A model generated the notes under the pieces. It was not told the DNA's origin and made no database searches. It saw nothing but the letters and a program-made list of their open reading frames with translations. Shown here in pieces: positions 24,526 through 34,776 of a stretch of 37,090 bases of DNA. Each line of letters starts with the position of its first letter. Position 1 is the first letter of the stretch. A program made the position numbers and the translations under genes. The DNA lies in contig CALYSG010000001.1 of NCBI GenBank assembly GCA_945485605.1, positions 1-37,090 of the forward strand, in the 5' to 3' direction. This stretch comes from an uncultured Clostridia bacterium (lineage in GTDB: Bacteria; Bacillota; Clostridia; Oscillospirales; CAG-272).

Positions 24526-25473
24526 ATGTCACAGAATACGACAAAGAAAAAAGCTGTGGCGCGCAAGGATATGTCGAAGCTCCAGTGGACGCTGAAGGAA
24601 ATGAAGCGTAACTGGGCGGGATATGTGATGATCGCTCCCTTCGTGATCCTATTCACACTCTTCACGGTATGCCCTGTGTTGCTTTCGGTGGTATTCAGTT
24701 TCACAGACTTCAATATGTTGCAGGTACCGAATTTCGTCTTTCTCGATAACTATGCGAGACTGTTCCTTGATGACGATATATTCCTCATAGCCTGCAAGAA
24801 TACCTTTATATTCGCGTGTATCGTCGGACCCGCGTCCTACATTATGTCTCTTATGGTCGCGTGGTTCATAAACGAGCTGTCGCCGAAGATCAGATCGCTT
24901 GTTACCCTGGTCTTCTACGCGCCGTCAATTTCGGGTGAGGTCTACCTCATCTGGAAGACACTCTTCTCGGGAGACGCCTACGGCTGGGCAAACGCCTGGC
25001 TTATGAAGCTCCAGATAATAACCGAGGAGATCAACTGGTTCGAAAAAGCCGAATACGTAATGCCCCTTTGTATCATAGTTGCTCTATGGCAGTCCCTCGG
25101 AACGGCGTTCCTTTCGTTCATCGCCGGTCTTCAGGGTATCGACCGCTCACTATACGAGGCGGGAGCCGTTGACGGTATCAGAAACCGTTGGCAGGAGCTT
25201 TGGTACATAACCCTTCCGAGTATGAAGCCTCAGCTGATGTTCGGTGCTATCATGTCGATCACGAACTCGTTCGGCTTCGGATCGGTCGTTACCGCACTTT
25301 GCGGCTTCCCGTCTGTCGACTACGCGGCGCATACGATAATGCACCATCTGAACGACTACGGAAGTACGCGATTTGAGATAGGTTATTCGTCAACGATCGC
25401 TGTGGTTCTGTTCGCTATCATGATATCGGCGAACCTGCTGGTCAAAAAACTGATTTCGAAGGTAGGTAAGTGA
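24526..25473 (+). CDS. ABC sugar-type permease, MalF/UgpA-like (pair 1)
   Basis: The product is 315 residues. After a basic N-terminus it has about six membrane helices: WAGYVMIAPFVILFTLFTVCPV first, the last near IAVVLFAIMISANLLV. The ATPase-contacting EAA loop reads EAGAVDGIRNRWQELWYITLP from Glu211. It forms the channel with the 25475 product and receives substrate from the 20585 lipoprotein. AAGGAG precedes the ATG. Typical of the carbohydrate-uptake-1 family. No ATPase gene lies nearby, so it probably uses a shared MsmX-type ATPase, as many Bacillota sugar permeases do. Confidence 0.93.
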   Translation: MSQNTTKKKAVARKDMSKLQWTLKEMKRNWAGYVMIAPFVILFTLFTVCPVLLSVVFSFTDFNMLQVPNFVFLDNYARLFLDDDIFLIACKNTFIFACIVGPASYIMSLMVAWFINELSPKIRSLVTLVFYAPSISGEVYLIWKTLFSGDAYGWANAWLMKLQIITEEINWFEKAEYVMPLCIIVALWQSLGTAFLSFIAGLQGIDRSLYEAGAVDGIRNRWQELWYITLPSMKPQLMFGAIMSITNSFGFGSVVTALCGFPSVDYAAHTIMHHLNDYGSTRFEIGYSSTIAVVLFAIMISANLLVKKLISKVGK

Positions 25474-25474
25474 T

Positions 25475-26347
25475 ATGGCAAGATTAAGAACAAGAAAACA
25501 CAGAGTCGTCCTCAGCCGTTCTACGGGAGGCGATATCGGAATTACACTTATCCTTGTGATACTCGGCGTATTTATGTTCCTGCCGATGTGGTACGCGATC
25601 GCGCAGTCATTCAAGCCGCTTGACGAGCTTTGGCTGTTCCCGCCGAGATTCATAGTCTACAGACCTACTTTCAAGAACTATCAGGACCTCTTCGTTCAGA
25701 TGAATGTTTCGTGGGTGCCTTTCTCAAGGTACATATTCAATACGGTCCTCGTTTCGGTCACCGGAACGGTCGGAAACCTCTTCCTCTCGTCGATGGCGGC
25801 GTACGCCTTCTCGAAGATCCACTTCCCCGGAAGAAAGTGGATGTTCAAGACGATAAGAATGTCCCTCATGTTCCACTCGACGGTTACGTCGATCACAAAC
25901 TACTTCATCATGAGCCGTCTCGGCTGGGTAGATACCTACCTTGCAAAGATAGTCCCCGCCTTCTGTACGACTCTCGGTCTTTACCTTATGAAGCAGTTCA
26001 TGGATTCGCAGGTGTCCGAGTCGGTGCTCGAATCTGCACGTCTTGACGGTGCGAGCGAGTTCAGGACCTTCTGGATGATAGCGATGCCTATGGTAAAGCC
26101 CGCGTGGCTGACTCTTATCATTTACTGCTTCCAGGGCCTCTGGAATGCGGGACAGTCTATCTACATTCAATCCGAGCAGCTCAAATCATTTAACTACGCA
26201 ATTCAGCAGATCGTCGCCGGAGGTATCAAGCGTGCCGGTGCCGGTGCCGCGGCGCAGGTCATCATGATGATGGTCCCAATACTGGTATTCGTCGTAACCC
26301 AGTCAAACATCATCGAGACGATGGGCTCCAGCGGTATGAAGGATTAA
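25475..26347 (+). CDS. ABC sugar-type permease, MalG/UgpE-like (pair 1)
   Basis: The product is 290 residues. It has about six membrane helices, starting with IGITLILVILGVFMFLPMWYAI and closing with AQVIMMMVPILVFVVTQ. The EAA loop is ESARLDGASEFRTFWMIAMP from Glu186. The start codon lies one base after the stop of the partner permease, with only a weak ribosome site (GGTAGG), so translation is probably coupled and stoichiometric. It pairs with the 24526 product to form the membrane channel. Confidence 0.93.
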   Translation: MARLRTRKHRVVLSRSTGGDIGITLILVILGVFMFLPMWYAIAQSFKPLDELWLFPPRFIVYRPTFKNYQDLFVQMNVSWVPFSRYIFNTVLVSVTGTVGNLFLSSMAAYAFSKIHFPGRKWMFKTIRMSLMFHSTVTSITNYFIMSRLGWVDTYLAKIVPAFCTTLGLYLMKQFMDSQVSESVLESARLDGASEFRTFWMIAMPMVKPAWLTLIIYCFQGLWNAGQSIYIQSEQLKSFNYAIQQIVAGGIKRAGAGAAAQVIMMMVPILVFVVTQSNIIETMGSSGMKD

Positions 26348-26362
26348 AAAAGGAGGCAGAGT

Positions 26363-28558
26363 ATGGTAAAAAGAATAAGTGCCGTGCTGGCAGTGATCTT
26401 CATAATAATTATTCTGTGCTCGCTTCCGGTCGGCGCAAAGTCATATCAGACCTATACCTACGCGCTTAAGGGCTATCCGCTGAATTCGCCCGACGCCTAT
26501 GTTCCCGAGATCGAGATAACCTCGGACTATATAGGTCTTACCGGCGGATCGGATATTCTGAAGGCTCTCAAAGAACCCTCGGATATCGAGGTAGACGAGA
26601 ACGGCTGGGTATATATAGCCGACTCGGCAGCCGATACGAAGGACGCCAAGTACAGCCGTATCGTCGTACTTGACAATAACTTCAAGCTTAAGCACATAAT
26701 AAAGGACTTTGATAACGATCAGGGTAACCCCGATACGCTGTGCGGACCGAAGGGTGTCTTCATCACCGATGACACGATCTATGTCTGCGATACAGATAAG
26801 AACAGAATAGTTACCTTTGACCGTCAGTTCAACTTCATCGACATAATCAAAGCCCCCGAAGACGAGCTCTTCGAGAACGACTCGGTCTATAAGCCGGTCG
26901 CGATCGCGGTTGACCAGTACGACAGACTTTACGTCGTGTCGTCAACGACCAACCAGGGCGTTATCATGATGACACGTGACGGCGACTTCACCGGGTTTAT
27001 CGGGGCGCAGAAATCCTCGCTCTCGACCTGGGATATAATCTGGAGACGTTTCCAGACCGACGAGCAGAGAGCACAGTCGGCAAAGGTCGTTCCGACCGAG
27101 TTCAACAACATCGCAATAAACAGCGACGGCTTCGTTTATGTCACTACGAACAAGATCAATGAGAAAACTCAGCAGAATGCAATAAAGAAGAAGTCAAAGA
27201 GCGGTGACTACGCTCCCGTCAAGCTCCTCAACCCCGCGGGAGAGGAGATCATGAGACGTAATGGCTTCTGGCCGCCGTCCGGTGACGTTCAGGTCGGTGC
27301 CGCTAACGAAGAAAACGGCGGAGCTTCCTCGATAATCGACGCCGCGGTCGGACCCGAGAAGACCTGGTCGATCGCCGACAGCAAGAGATCGAGGATCTTC
27401 ACCTATGACTTCGACGGGAACCTGCTCTTCGCCTTCGGACAGAAGAACGGCGGACAGCTCGGAAACATCGACCTTCTTGCAGGTATAGTCTATCAGCGCA
27501 ATTACGATGCCGACGGAAATCAGAACTACAAGATGCTCCTGCTCGATAAGAACAACAAGAGCTTCACGGTATTCCGCCAGACAGAGTACGGAAAGACACT
27601 GATCCAGGCTCTCGCACATCAGAACGCCCGTCAGTACGACACGGCGGTCGATGACTGGTTCGAGATACTGAAGAGAAACTCAAACTACGACGCGGCTTAT
27701 ATAGGTATAGGTCAGTCGATGTACAGAAACGGTCAGTACGAGGAATCAATAGAGTACTTCAAAGCTGCATACGATACCTCGAACTACTCGAGCTCGTATG
27801 AGGAGATCCGTAAGGCATGGATCACAAAGTGGCTCCTGCTTATACCGATCGGGGCTGTGGCGATCATCGTCGGATGCGTCTTCTTTATGAGGTATGCAAC
27901 TAAGGTCAACAGCCGCGCGGCTGTCGCCGGAGGTAAGAGAAACTTCAAGGAGGAGCTGCTCTACGGCTTCCACGTGATCTTCCACCCGTTCGACGGCTTC
28001 TGGGATCTGAAGCATGAGAAACGAGGCTCGCTGAGGGCTGCGATAGTCTTTATTCTGCTGACGATCGTCGCGTATTTCTATAAGGCGGTCGGCTCGGGTT
28101 ACTCGGTAAATCAGCAGACGGTCTATACGACGATAGTCGAACAGGCGGTGCAAGTAGTCCTGCCGCTTATGCTCTGGGCGATCGCAAACTGGTGTCTTAC
28201 GACGCTCTTTGACGGCGAGGGCAGCTTCAAGGATATCGTCATAGCGGTCGGGTATTCGCTTCTCCCGGTAATCCTTACGTTGATTCCGACGACGTTTGCC
28301 TCGAACTTCATGGTAAGCTCCGAGATAGACGTACTGAACTTTATCACGAACGTCGGACTTATCTGGGCGGGACTCCTGATCTTCACCGGTATGATGGTAA
28401 CACATGACTATTCGATAGGTAAGAACCTTGTAACGACGATCGGTACGCTTATCGGAATAATCTTCATAATGTTTATCAGCGTACTCTTCGTAACACTTCT
28501 CGGAAAAGTAGTCAGCTTCGTCACAAACATCATCACCGAGATAAGGTACAACGCATAG
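26363..28558 (+). CDS. NHL/beta-propeller - TPR - Yip1 membrane protein
   Basis: The product is 731 residues. A signal or anchor helix (about 5-24) is followed by a six-bladed NHL-like propeller (about 50-400). Typical blades are EPSDIEVDENGWVYIADSA, GPKGVFITDDTIYVCDTDKN and KPVAIAVDQYDRLYVVSS. A TPR pair follows (about 413-475, RNGQYEESIEYFKAAYDTS), then a membrane helix (490-510). A C-terminal multi-helix Yip1-like domain runs from about 546 (YGFHVIFHPFDGFWDLK, later VIAVGYSLLPVILTLIP). The propeller and TPR would lie outside the cell and the Yip1 part in the membrane. It sits between the first permease pair and the DUF5696 gene, so it is likely an accessory of the same uptake or surface system. 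AAGGAGG precedes the ATG. Confidence 0.87.
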   Translation: MVKRISAVLAVIFIIIILCSLPVGAKSYQTYTYALKGYPLNSPDAYVPEIEITSDYIGLTGGSDILKALKEPSDIEVDENGWVYIADSAADTKDAKYSRIVVLDNNFKLKHIIKDFDNDQGNPDTLCGPKGVFITDDTIYVCDTDKNRIVTFDRQFNFIDIIKAPEDELFENDSVYKPVAIAVDQYDRLYVVSSTTNQGVIMMTRDGDFTGFIGAQKSSLSTWDIIWRRFQTDEQRAQSAKVVPTEFNNIAINSDGFVYVTTNKINEKTQQNAIKKKSKSGDYAPVKLLNPAGEEIMRRNGFWPPSGDVQVGAANEENGGASSIIDAAVGPEKTWSIADSKRSRIFTYDFDGNLLFAFGQKNGGQLGNIDLLAGIVYQRNYDADGNQNYKMLLLDKNNKSFTVFRQTEYGKTLIQALAHQNARQYDTAVDDWFEILKRNSNYDAAYIGIGQSMYRNGQYEESIEYFKAAYDTSNYSSSYEEIRKAWITKWLLLIPIGAVAIIVGCVFFMRYATKVNSRAAVAGGKRNFKEELLYGFHVIFHPFDGFWDLKHEKRGSLRAAIVFILLTIVAYFYKAVGSGYSVNQQTVYTTIVEQAVQVVLPLMLWAIANWCLTTLFDGEGSFKDIVIAVGYSLLPVILTLIPTTFASNFMVSSEIDVLNFITNVGLIWAGLLIFTGMMVTHDYSIGKNLVTTIGTLIGIIFIMFISVLFVTLLGKVVSFVTNIITEIRYNA

Positions 28559-28571
28559 TCGGAGGGATAAT

Positions 28572-31500
28572 ATGAAAAATGTAATGAAAATACTGTCGGC
28601 TCTCTTGGCTGTGCTGATGCTGTGCGGGACCGTGACGGTCGGAGCAGGTGCTCTTACCCGTTACGACGAAAACGGCAACGCCGAAGGGTCAAGCAAGTTC
28701 AAGGAAGACTCCGTGAACTATGAGCTGACGATAGAAAAGAACCTTGAGTCCTCAAGGTTCAATACCCCGCAGGAAAAGGTCGCGAGCATGGACCTTATGT
28801 GGGAAAAGAACGGCTACAGAATGTATGTTGACCCGATCAGCGGAGAGGTCGCGACCGAGAAGATCGTGACCGGAGAGCTCCTCTTCACAAACCCGTGGGA
28901 CCTTTCAAACGCAGCATACACCGCGGTCACACCGGGCAAGAAGGACAAGAGCACCGCTCTCAGCGTCAAGAAGCAGCTTATGTCGCAGATAGTTATCACC
29001 TACATCGATAACAACAACCCGAAGGAGCTTTACAGCTGCATCGAGGCTGCGGCGAGAAATCAGATCAATGTTGAGTACATAAAGAACGGTATCCGCATAG
29101 AGTACTCGATCGGACGCGAGGAAGCGAGAATGCTTGTTCCTATGCGCATAAGCAAGGAAAGATTCGAGAAGAGGATCCTTCGCGAGATGCGTGAGACCGC
29201 CAATACCGAGGAAATCCTCGTTATCGACCCCAACGCCATTATCGGTACGGTCAGCGACGGTAAGAAGAAATTCGGCGATGCTCTCGATAAGGGAGCCGAA
29301 CCGGGCGAGGAATACGGATATTACGACTACGTAAAAAAGTTCATCGATCCGAACTTCGATATGGAGGGAGCACCTCTTTCGGGTGAAAGACTCAAAAAGT
29401 CCGACTACGGATTTGAGTATGAGTGCTTCGCGGTCATAAAGTTTACCTCGTACTACATTGAAAAGAACCTTGACAACGCGTCGACCGACGCCGAGCGTTC
29501 TTCGATCCTTGCCATGTATCCGATAGTCAAGCAGATGCCTATCTACATTATCGATACAACGGTCAAGGACAATGCCTCACAGATGAGGAAGGTCGAATCG
29601 TATATCAAGGACTACGCACCGACTTACACCTACGAGGAGCTTGACAACGACCATGAGCTGACCGAATACGAGGCGATGGCAAAATCGCCCGTCCTCTTCA
29701 AGGTCGCTCTCGAGTATACTGTCGATGAAGACGGTCTTGTCGTGCGTATGCCGGCTAACGGAATACGCTTCGACGAATCGATATATCTGCTTGAGAATAT
29801 CGAGATGATCCCTTACATGGGTGCCGGAAGGAACGACGGCGACTGGAGCGACGGAGGCGACGGATACAACTTCTTCCCGGACGGCTCCGGTGCACTGTTC
29901 GACTTCCAGCAGCTGAATGACGGTGCTCACCACGATGCATATGCGCAGATCTACGGTACCGACTTTGCATACCATACGATCGCGGGTCAGCATCAGGAAA
30001 CGGTGAGATACCCCGTTTTCGGTATCGTAGAGCACTGGACCGGAAAGAAGACCGACTACACGAAGGTCATCAAGCAGGAGGTCCTCAACGAGGACGGAAC
30101 CGTTAAGACCCCCGCGGTGTACGGAACGAAGGACGTTGACGAAGATCACGGCTTCCTCGCGATAATCGAGGAGGGTGACGCTCTCGCCAAGCTGACGACG
30201 GTCCACCTCAGCGCAAAGAGCATCTATAACACGGTCAAGATGAGTTTCTACCCGAGACCGAAGGACAGCTACAATATGGCTGACGCGATCTCTGTCGGCT
30301 CGAATAAGGAAATGACCGTCGTTTCGGAGAGAAAATACGTCGGTAACTATAAGGTCAGATACGTAATGCTCTCTGACGATGAGCTTGCAAAAGAGAATAA
30401 CCTCTCAAAATACTACGAATGCTCATGGATGGGCATGGCGGTCGCATACCGCGACTACCTTGAAAAGCAGAACGTCCTTACAAGACTTACCGAAAGCGAC
30501 GTTTCGGCAAATATTCCTCTCTATATCGAGACCTACGGCGCTATTATGACGACCGAGAAGATCTTCTCGATCCCGGTCGACGTAATGACACCTCTGACGA
30601 CCTTCGAGGACGTCAAGACGATGTACAACGATCTGTCGGGCGATATAAAGAAGAAGACCGAGGAGCTCGTGAACAGCGGTAACACGACCTCTGCCGGAGA
30701 AGAAAACGTAAAGAATGCCGCAAACATCAACTTTAAGCTCACGGGATATGCAAACGGCGGTATGTACTCGGTCATGCCTTATAACCTCAACTGGGAAAAG
30801 GCTGTCGGAGGCTCATCGGGCTTTGCTGATCTTGTGAAGTATTCGAAGGAGAACAACTTCGGTGTCTTCCCGGACTTCGACTTTGTATATTCTGAGAATC
30901 AGGCGAACTTCGACGGTGTGGACCTCAAGACGGACGCCGTAAAGACGATAGATAACCGTTACACGATGCGCCGTTACTTCAGCGCGACGTATCAGGCGTA
31001 CGTAGGTTACTACGAGCTCGCGATCTCGGCGTCAAGGTACGACAAATTTATCACCAAGCTGCTCTCTAATTACCTTAAGTACGACCCGACCGGCATATCG
31101 GTTTCGACTCTCGGTACCGACCTCAACTCGGACTTCGACGAAGAGGATCCGCTGAACCGCGAGGATTCGAAGGAATATACGATCGACGCGCTTAAAAAAC
31201 TCAACAACACGATCAATGCCTCCGGAAACGCGCTTAAGATAATGACGAGCGGAGGAAACGCTTACACCTGGAGATACGCCGACTACATTATAAATATGCC
31301 GCTTAATTCGAGCCGTTATAACGATTCGAGCAACGCGGTGCCCTTTATAGGTGTCGTGCTTCACGGATACCTCCAGTTCGCCGGTACGCCTATCAACGAA
31401 GAGGGCGATATCGAGTATGCGTTCCTGAAGGCCATCGAAAACGGTGCCGGACTCTACTTCGTAATCTCTTATCAGAACACTCAGAAGCTTAAGGACGATT

Positions 31501-34500
31501 TCCGACTCAGCGAGCATTACTCTGTCAGATACGATATCTGGAGAGATGACCTTGTTGATATGTATGTCGAGCTGAACGATCTTCTGAGCGATCTGCAGAC
31601 AAAACTCATAATTGACCACGAATTCCTCGTTGGTTCCCGCGTTCCCGATCCCGATGAGGTGATAGAGGACGAAGAGAACAAGAGAAAAGAGGAAGAGCTT
31701 AAGGCAGCCGAAGAGGCAGCCGCCGCCGCAAAGAAGGAGATCGCAGAGGCTCTTGCCCTCAGAAAGACTCCTATGACGCAGGCAAAGGCTACGGAAGCCG
31801 AGCTCGCCCGCGTTGCCTCCTACATTACTGCCGCGGCAAAGCACGCCGCACTGATCGACAGGAGCTATATCGACATCTGCGCAGACCTTGCAAAGGCGTC
31901 CGAGAATGCTCTGAAGGCAGCTGCCGAGGCACAGAAGGCAGTTTACAGCGCCACGGCGTTTGCTGCGGGCGAGAAGGATGCCGCGGATTCTGTCAGCAGC
32001 AAGATAAAGTCAGCTGTTGACAGCGCAGTAACCGATGCGCTCACCGCTCTGCTCGTCGGCGTAACCGATAATGCAAAGAGGACCGAGATAACCGCAAAGG
32101 TCAACAGCATTGCCGCTGAACTGAAGGCTGCCGCCGCGAACTCCGGCGCTGCCGAGGCGGCAAGACTCGCCGCTACGGCGGGCACTTACTTCAGCGATGC
32201 CGAAGCGGCCACCGCTAAGGAAAATGCCGCCAAGAAGATCGTTGATGCCGTTGCCGAAGGTATCGGAGACGAGAGCGCTGCCCTTACCGTAGCCGCCGAT
32301 GAGGCGGATCGCGTCATCGTTTCTATGGTCTCCGAGCTTCTCATTGAAAAGGTACTTGCCGCATTCACGGCTGCCGACGCCGCATCGGTCTACGATGTAG
32401 CGAAGAAGTCCTATGACAAGAACGTGACCGAGACAAACGACACGATCACAAGGATCGCTACCCTGCTTTCCAACAAGGAGACGACGAAGGCTGCGGCAAT
32501 AGCTGCCGGCGTTTCCGAGGCAGATGTCGCGAATGCGATCGCACTTGCCGAAGCCCGTCAGACGGCAGCAAGTAAGGTGACCGCCGCGAAACCCGATGAG
32601 AAGGCTTACACCGACGCTTCTTACGCTTACAATACGAAGATAGCTCTCTACTATTCGGCACTCAATGACACCTACAAGACTCTTGCGGGCAGCGATAGCG
32701 CGCTCAAGACCGCTCTCGAAAAGCTCGCGGCTTATGCTCAGGCTAATACCGAGGCAGCGGCGGCGGAGGCTCAGGCAAGTGTCAATCCGAGCGAATCGAA
32801 TACCGAGAATGCAACAAACAAACGCAACACAGCCAACACGAGAAAGGCTGAATATGAGGCACTTTCAGAGGCTGACCGCAACGCCGCTCAGGCAGTAGCC
32901 GACAGAGTCGATGCCGCTGTCGCCGCAAACAGCGACGATGCCTACAAGGCTCTCGCAACCAAGTTTGCCGACATGAATACCGCAAAGACCGCGGTATCCG
33001 ATGCCGAAGTCGGATACAAAGCATACCTTGTGCTCGTAAAAGAGTACAATGACGCAAAGACGGCATATGAGACGGGCGAGGTCGTAGCGATCGCGAAGGC
33101 GGCTGCCGACGCGAATTACACCGCAGTCGCTGCCGTTTATAACGAAGTAGCCAAATCAGATGCCATAAAGACCGCGCGTGAGATCACGGCACTGATCGAT
33201 GTCCTCATAAAGGCCGAAGCCAACCTCGCGTCCGTGAAGGATACATACGACACCGCGAAGGAATTCTTCGAAAAGACCGGACTTGAGGAGGGTGCTTACA
33301 ATACCGCGAAGGCCGCATACGAGACGGCGCTTACGGCTATGACGACAGCGAAGGCTGACCTTGACGGCGCGAGAAACGCCGCGGCTCACAAGACCGAATT
33401 TGAGGCGGTCGAAGCCGCTTACAGAGCGAAGCTTACCGCCGATACGCAGAATAAGCTGATAACCGACCTTGTTAAGTATACCGAGGACGCCGTGAAGGGT
33501 CTCTTCGGAATGAGCGCCGAGATGGCCGATGCGATAAATAAGACGGCAGACTACATCGTCAAGAACAACAAGGCTGCCGAAGCCTCTGCAACCTACAAGA
33601 CCTATATGTCGAAGATCGACAGCGCGGTATCCTCCATAAACTCGAGCATCGCGAATATGAAGGCCTCCGTAAGCCTTGCCGAATCGGCTACCGAGTCACT
33701 CAAGGAGAAGTACGAGGCAACTCTTGCCGATCCCAATGCGAGCGCGATAGAGAAACAGAGCGCAAAGCAGTTCTACGAGTCGGCAGTAGCCAATACGAAG
33801 AAGGCAAGCGACAACCTTGCCGCTCTCGAAAGAGATTACGACGAGCTGCGCAAACTGACCTACAACGAAGCCCTTACAAAGGCTAAGGCGATCGTATTCG
33901 GCTACGAAACGGTCGAGAACGATAAGAAGGCGGCGACAGACGCGTTCGTAAAATTCAACAATGCTCTTAACACATCCGATGAGGCGCTTAAGATAATCGA
34001 CAGCGAGTGGAAGAAGATGGTCGACGCCGCGAAGACCTATACCGAATCCGCGAATGCTCTTGCCGATATGGCAGAGAAGGATTTTGACGCCATGAGCAAG
34101 GCTGAGAAGGAAGAATACAAAGCTAATCTCGTGCTCTATTCCTACAGAAAGATGATCGCTGAGGAAGAGCTCCGCTCAGCACAGGAGATCATCAGTACGA
34201 ACCTTCTCATCTTCAAGGACGATAAGGGCTACAGAAATATGACGAAGCTCCGCAACAGCGCCGAGGCTTCTGTCCAGCTTCTCAAAGTTGACCTCGAGTA
34301 CGCCGCATCGCTTAAGGCTCTCTATGATGCCGACGCGACCGCGACAGCCGAGGATAGGGCTTACGCCGACGAAAAGTATGAGAACCTCAAGGCACTCTAC
34401 GACAGCTACTGCGAGATGCTTGAAAAGGCTGATGCGATGCTTGCACAGGTGCGTGCATTCGCACTTGAGCAGGAGCTTATCGACGAGAAGTTCGAGATCG

Positions 34501-34757
34501 TAAACAATACGAAGGCACAGGATCTCTTTAATGAGACCCTCAACGTAAAGAAGAAGAACAACACCACCGTCGAGACTGACAAGTACACGAGCTCGGACGG
34601 CTCGATCGTCGCCGTTACCTACGGCGGCAAGGACGGAAAAGACAACGAAGCCTACCGCACCTTCATACTTAACTACAATTCGTTCACTATAACCGTGACC
34701 TACGCCGGCGTCGAGTACACTATCCCCGGCTACGGATACAAGGTTATAAATCACTGA
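28572..34757 (+). CDS. DUF5696-type secreted protein with giant alanine-rich coiled-coil insert
   Basis: The product is 2061 residues. An N-terminal signal peptide ends near VGAGA. Residues ~40-1030 resemble DUF5696 proteins, with NFFPDGSGALFDF near 435-447, HETV/HQETVRYPVFGIVE, and long stretches with glycosidase-like TIM-barrel feel (GVFPDFDFVYSE, MTSGGNAYTWRYADYIINMP). From ~1030 (EDEENKRKEEELKAAEEAAAAAK) to ~1965 the protein is almost entirely Ala/Lys/Glu/Asp/Thr helix, a coiled coil of roughly 930 residues. The last ~60 residues return to a beta-rich tail (KYTSSDGSIVAVTYGG, ILNYNSFTITVTYAG, IPGYGYKVIN). I recall that tail as the normal DUF5696 ending, so the coiled coil interrupts the family fold. 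There is no LPXTG or membrane anchor at the C-terminus. It is likely a cell-surface carbohydrate-active or scaffold protein; the function is unproven. Confidence 0.85.
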   Translation: MKNVMKILSALLAVLMLCGTVTVGAGALTRYDENGNAEGSSKFKEDSVNYELTIEKNLESSRFNTPQEKVASMDLMWEKNGYRMYVDPISGEVATEKIVTGELLFTNPWDLSNAAYTAVTPGKKDKSTALSVKKQLMSQIVITYIDNNNPKELYSCIEAAARNQINVEYIKNGIRIEYSIGREEARMLVPMRISKERFEKRILREMRETANTEEILVIDPNAIIGTVSDGKKKFGDALDKGAEPGEEYGYYDYVKKFIDPNFDMEGAPLSGERLKKSDYGFEYECFAVIKFTSYYIEKNLDNASTDAERSSILAMYPIVKQMPIYIIDTTVKDNASQMRKVESYIKDYAPTYTYEELDNDHELTEYEAMAKSPVLFKVALEYTVDEDGLVVRMPANGIRFDESIYLLENIEMIPYMGAGRNDGDWSDGGDGYNFFPDGSGALFDFQQLNDGAHHDAYAQIYGTDFAYHTIAGQHQETVRYPVFGIVEHWTGKKTDYTKVIKQEVLNEDGTVKTPAVYGTKDVDEDHGFLAIIEEGDALAKLTTVHLSAKSIYNTVKMSFYPRPKDSYNMADAISVGSNKEMTVVSERKYVGNYKVRYVMLSDDELAKENNLSKYYECSWMGMAVAYRDYLEKQNVLTRLTESDVSANIPLYIETYGAIMTTEKIFSIPVDVMTPLTTFEDVKTMYNDLSGDIKKKTEELVNSGNTTSAGEENVKNAANINFKLTGYANGGMYSVMPYNLNWEKAVGGSSGFADLVKYSKENNFGVFPDFDFVYSENQANFDGVDLKTDAVKTIDNRYTMRRYFSATYQAYVGYYELAISASRYDKFITKLLSNYLKYDPTGISVSTLGTDLNSDFDEEDPLNREDSKEYTIDALKKLNNTINASGNALKIMTSGGNAYTWRYADYIINMPLNSSRYNDSSNAVPFIGVVLHGYLQFAGTPINEEGDIEYAFLKAIENGAGLYFVISYQNTQKLKDDFRLSEHYSVRYDIWRDDLVDMYVELNDLLSDLQTKLIIDHEFLVGSRVPDPDEVIEDEENKRKEEELKAAEEAAAAAKKEIAEALALRKTPMTQAKATEAELARVASYITAAAKHAALIDRSYIDICADLAKASENALKAAAEAQKAVYSATAFAAGEKDAADSVSSKIKSAVDSAVTDALTALLVGVTDNAKRTEITAKVNSIAAELKAAAANSGAAEAARLAATAGTYFSDAEAATAKENAAKKIVDAVAEGIGDESAALTVAADEADRVIVSMVSELLIEKVLAAFTAADAASVYDVAKKSYDKNVTETNDTITRIATLLSNKETTKAAAIAAGVSEADVANAIALAEARQTAASKVTAAKPDEKAYTDASYAYNTKIALYYSALNDTYKTLAGSDSALKTALEKLAAYAQANTEAAAAEAQASVNPSESNTENATNKRNTANTRKAEYEALSEADRNAAQAVADRVDAAVAANSDDAYKALATKFADMNTAKTAVSDAEVGYKAYLVLVKEYNDAKTAYETGEVVAIAKAAADANYTAVAAVYNEVAKSDAIKTAREITALIDVLIKAEANLASVKDTYDTAKEFFEKTGLEEGAYNTAKAAYETALTAMTTAKADLDGARNAAAHKTEFEAVEAAYRAKLTADTQNKLITDLVKYTEDAVKGLFGMSAEMADAINKTADYIVKNNKAAEASATYKTYMSKIDSAVSSINSSIANMKASVSLAESATESLKEKYEATLADPNASAIEKQSAKQFYESAVANTKKASDNLAALERDYDELRKLTYNEALTKAKAIVFGYETVENDKKAATDAFVKFNNALNTSDEALKIIDSEWKKMVDAAKTYTESANALADMAEKDFDAMSKAEKEEYKANLVLYSYRKMIAEEELRSAQEIISTNLLIFKDDKGYRNMTKLRNSAEASVQLLKVDLEYAASLKALYDADATATAEDRAYADEKYENLKALYDSYCEMLEKADAMLAQVRAFALEQELIDEKFEIVNNTKAQDLFNETLNVKKKNNTTVETDKYTSSDGSIVAVTYGGKDGKDNEAYRTFILNYNSFTITVTYAGVEYTIPGYGYKVINH

Positions 34758-34776
34758 GAAAGGAGAAGCAAAAGAA

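Noticed and set aside
31660..34465. Region considered as a separate gene or as tandem DNA repeats
   Set aside because: The frame is continuous, and the repeats are compositional (Ala-rich helix) rather than exact tandem units at DNA level.
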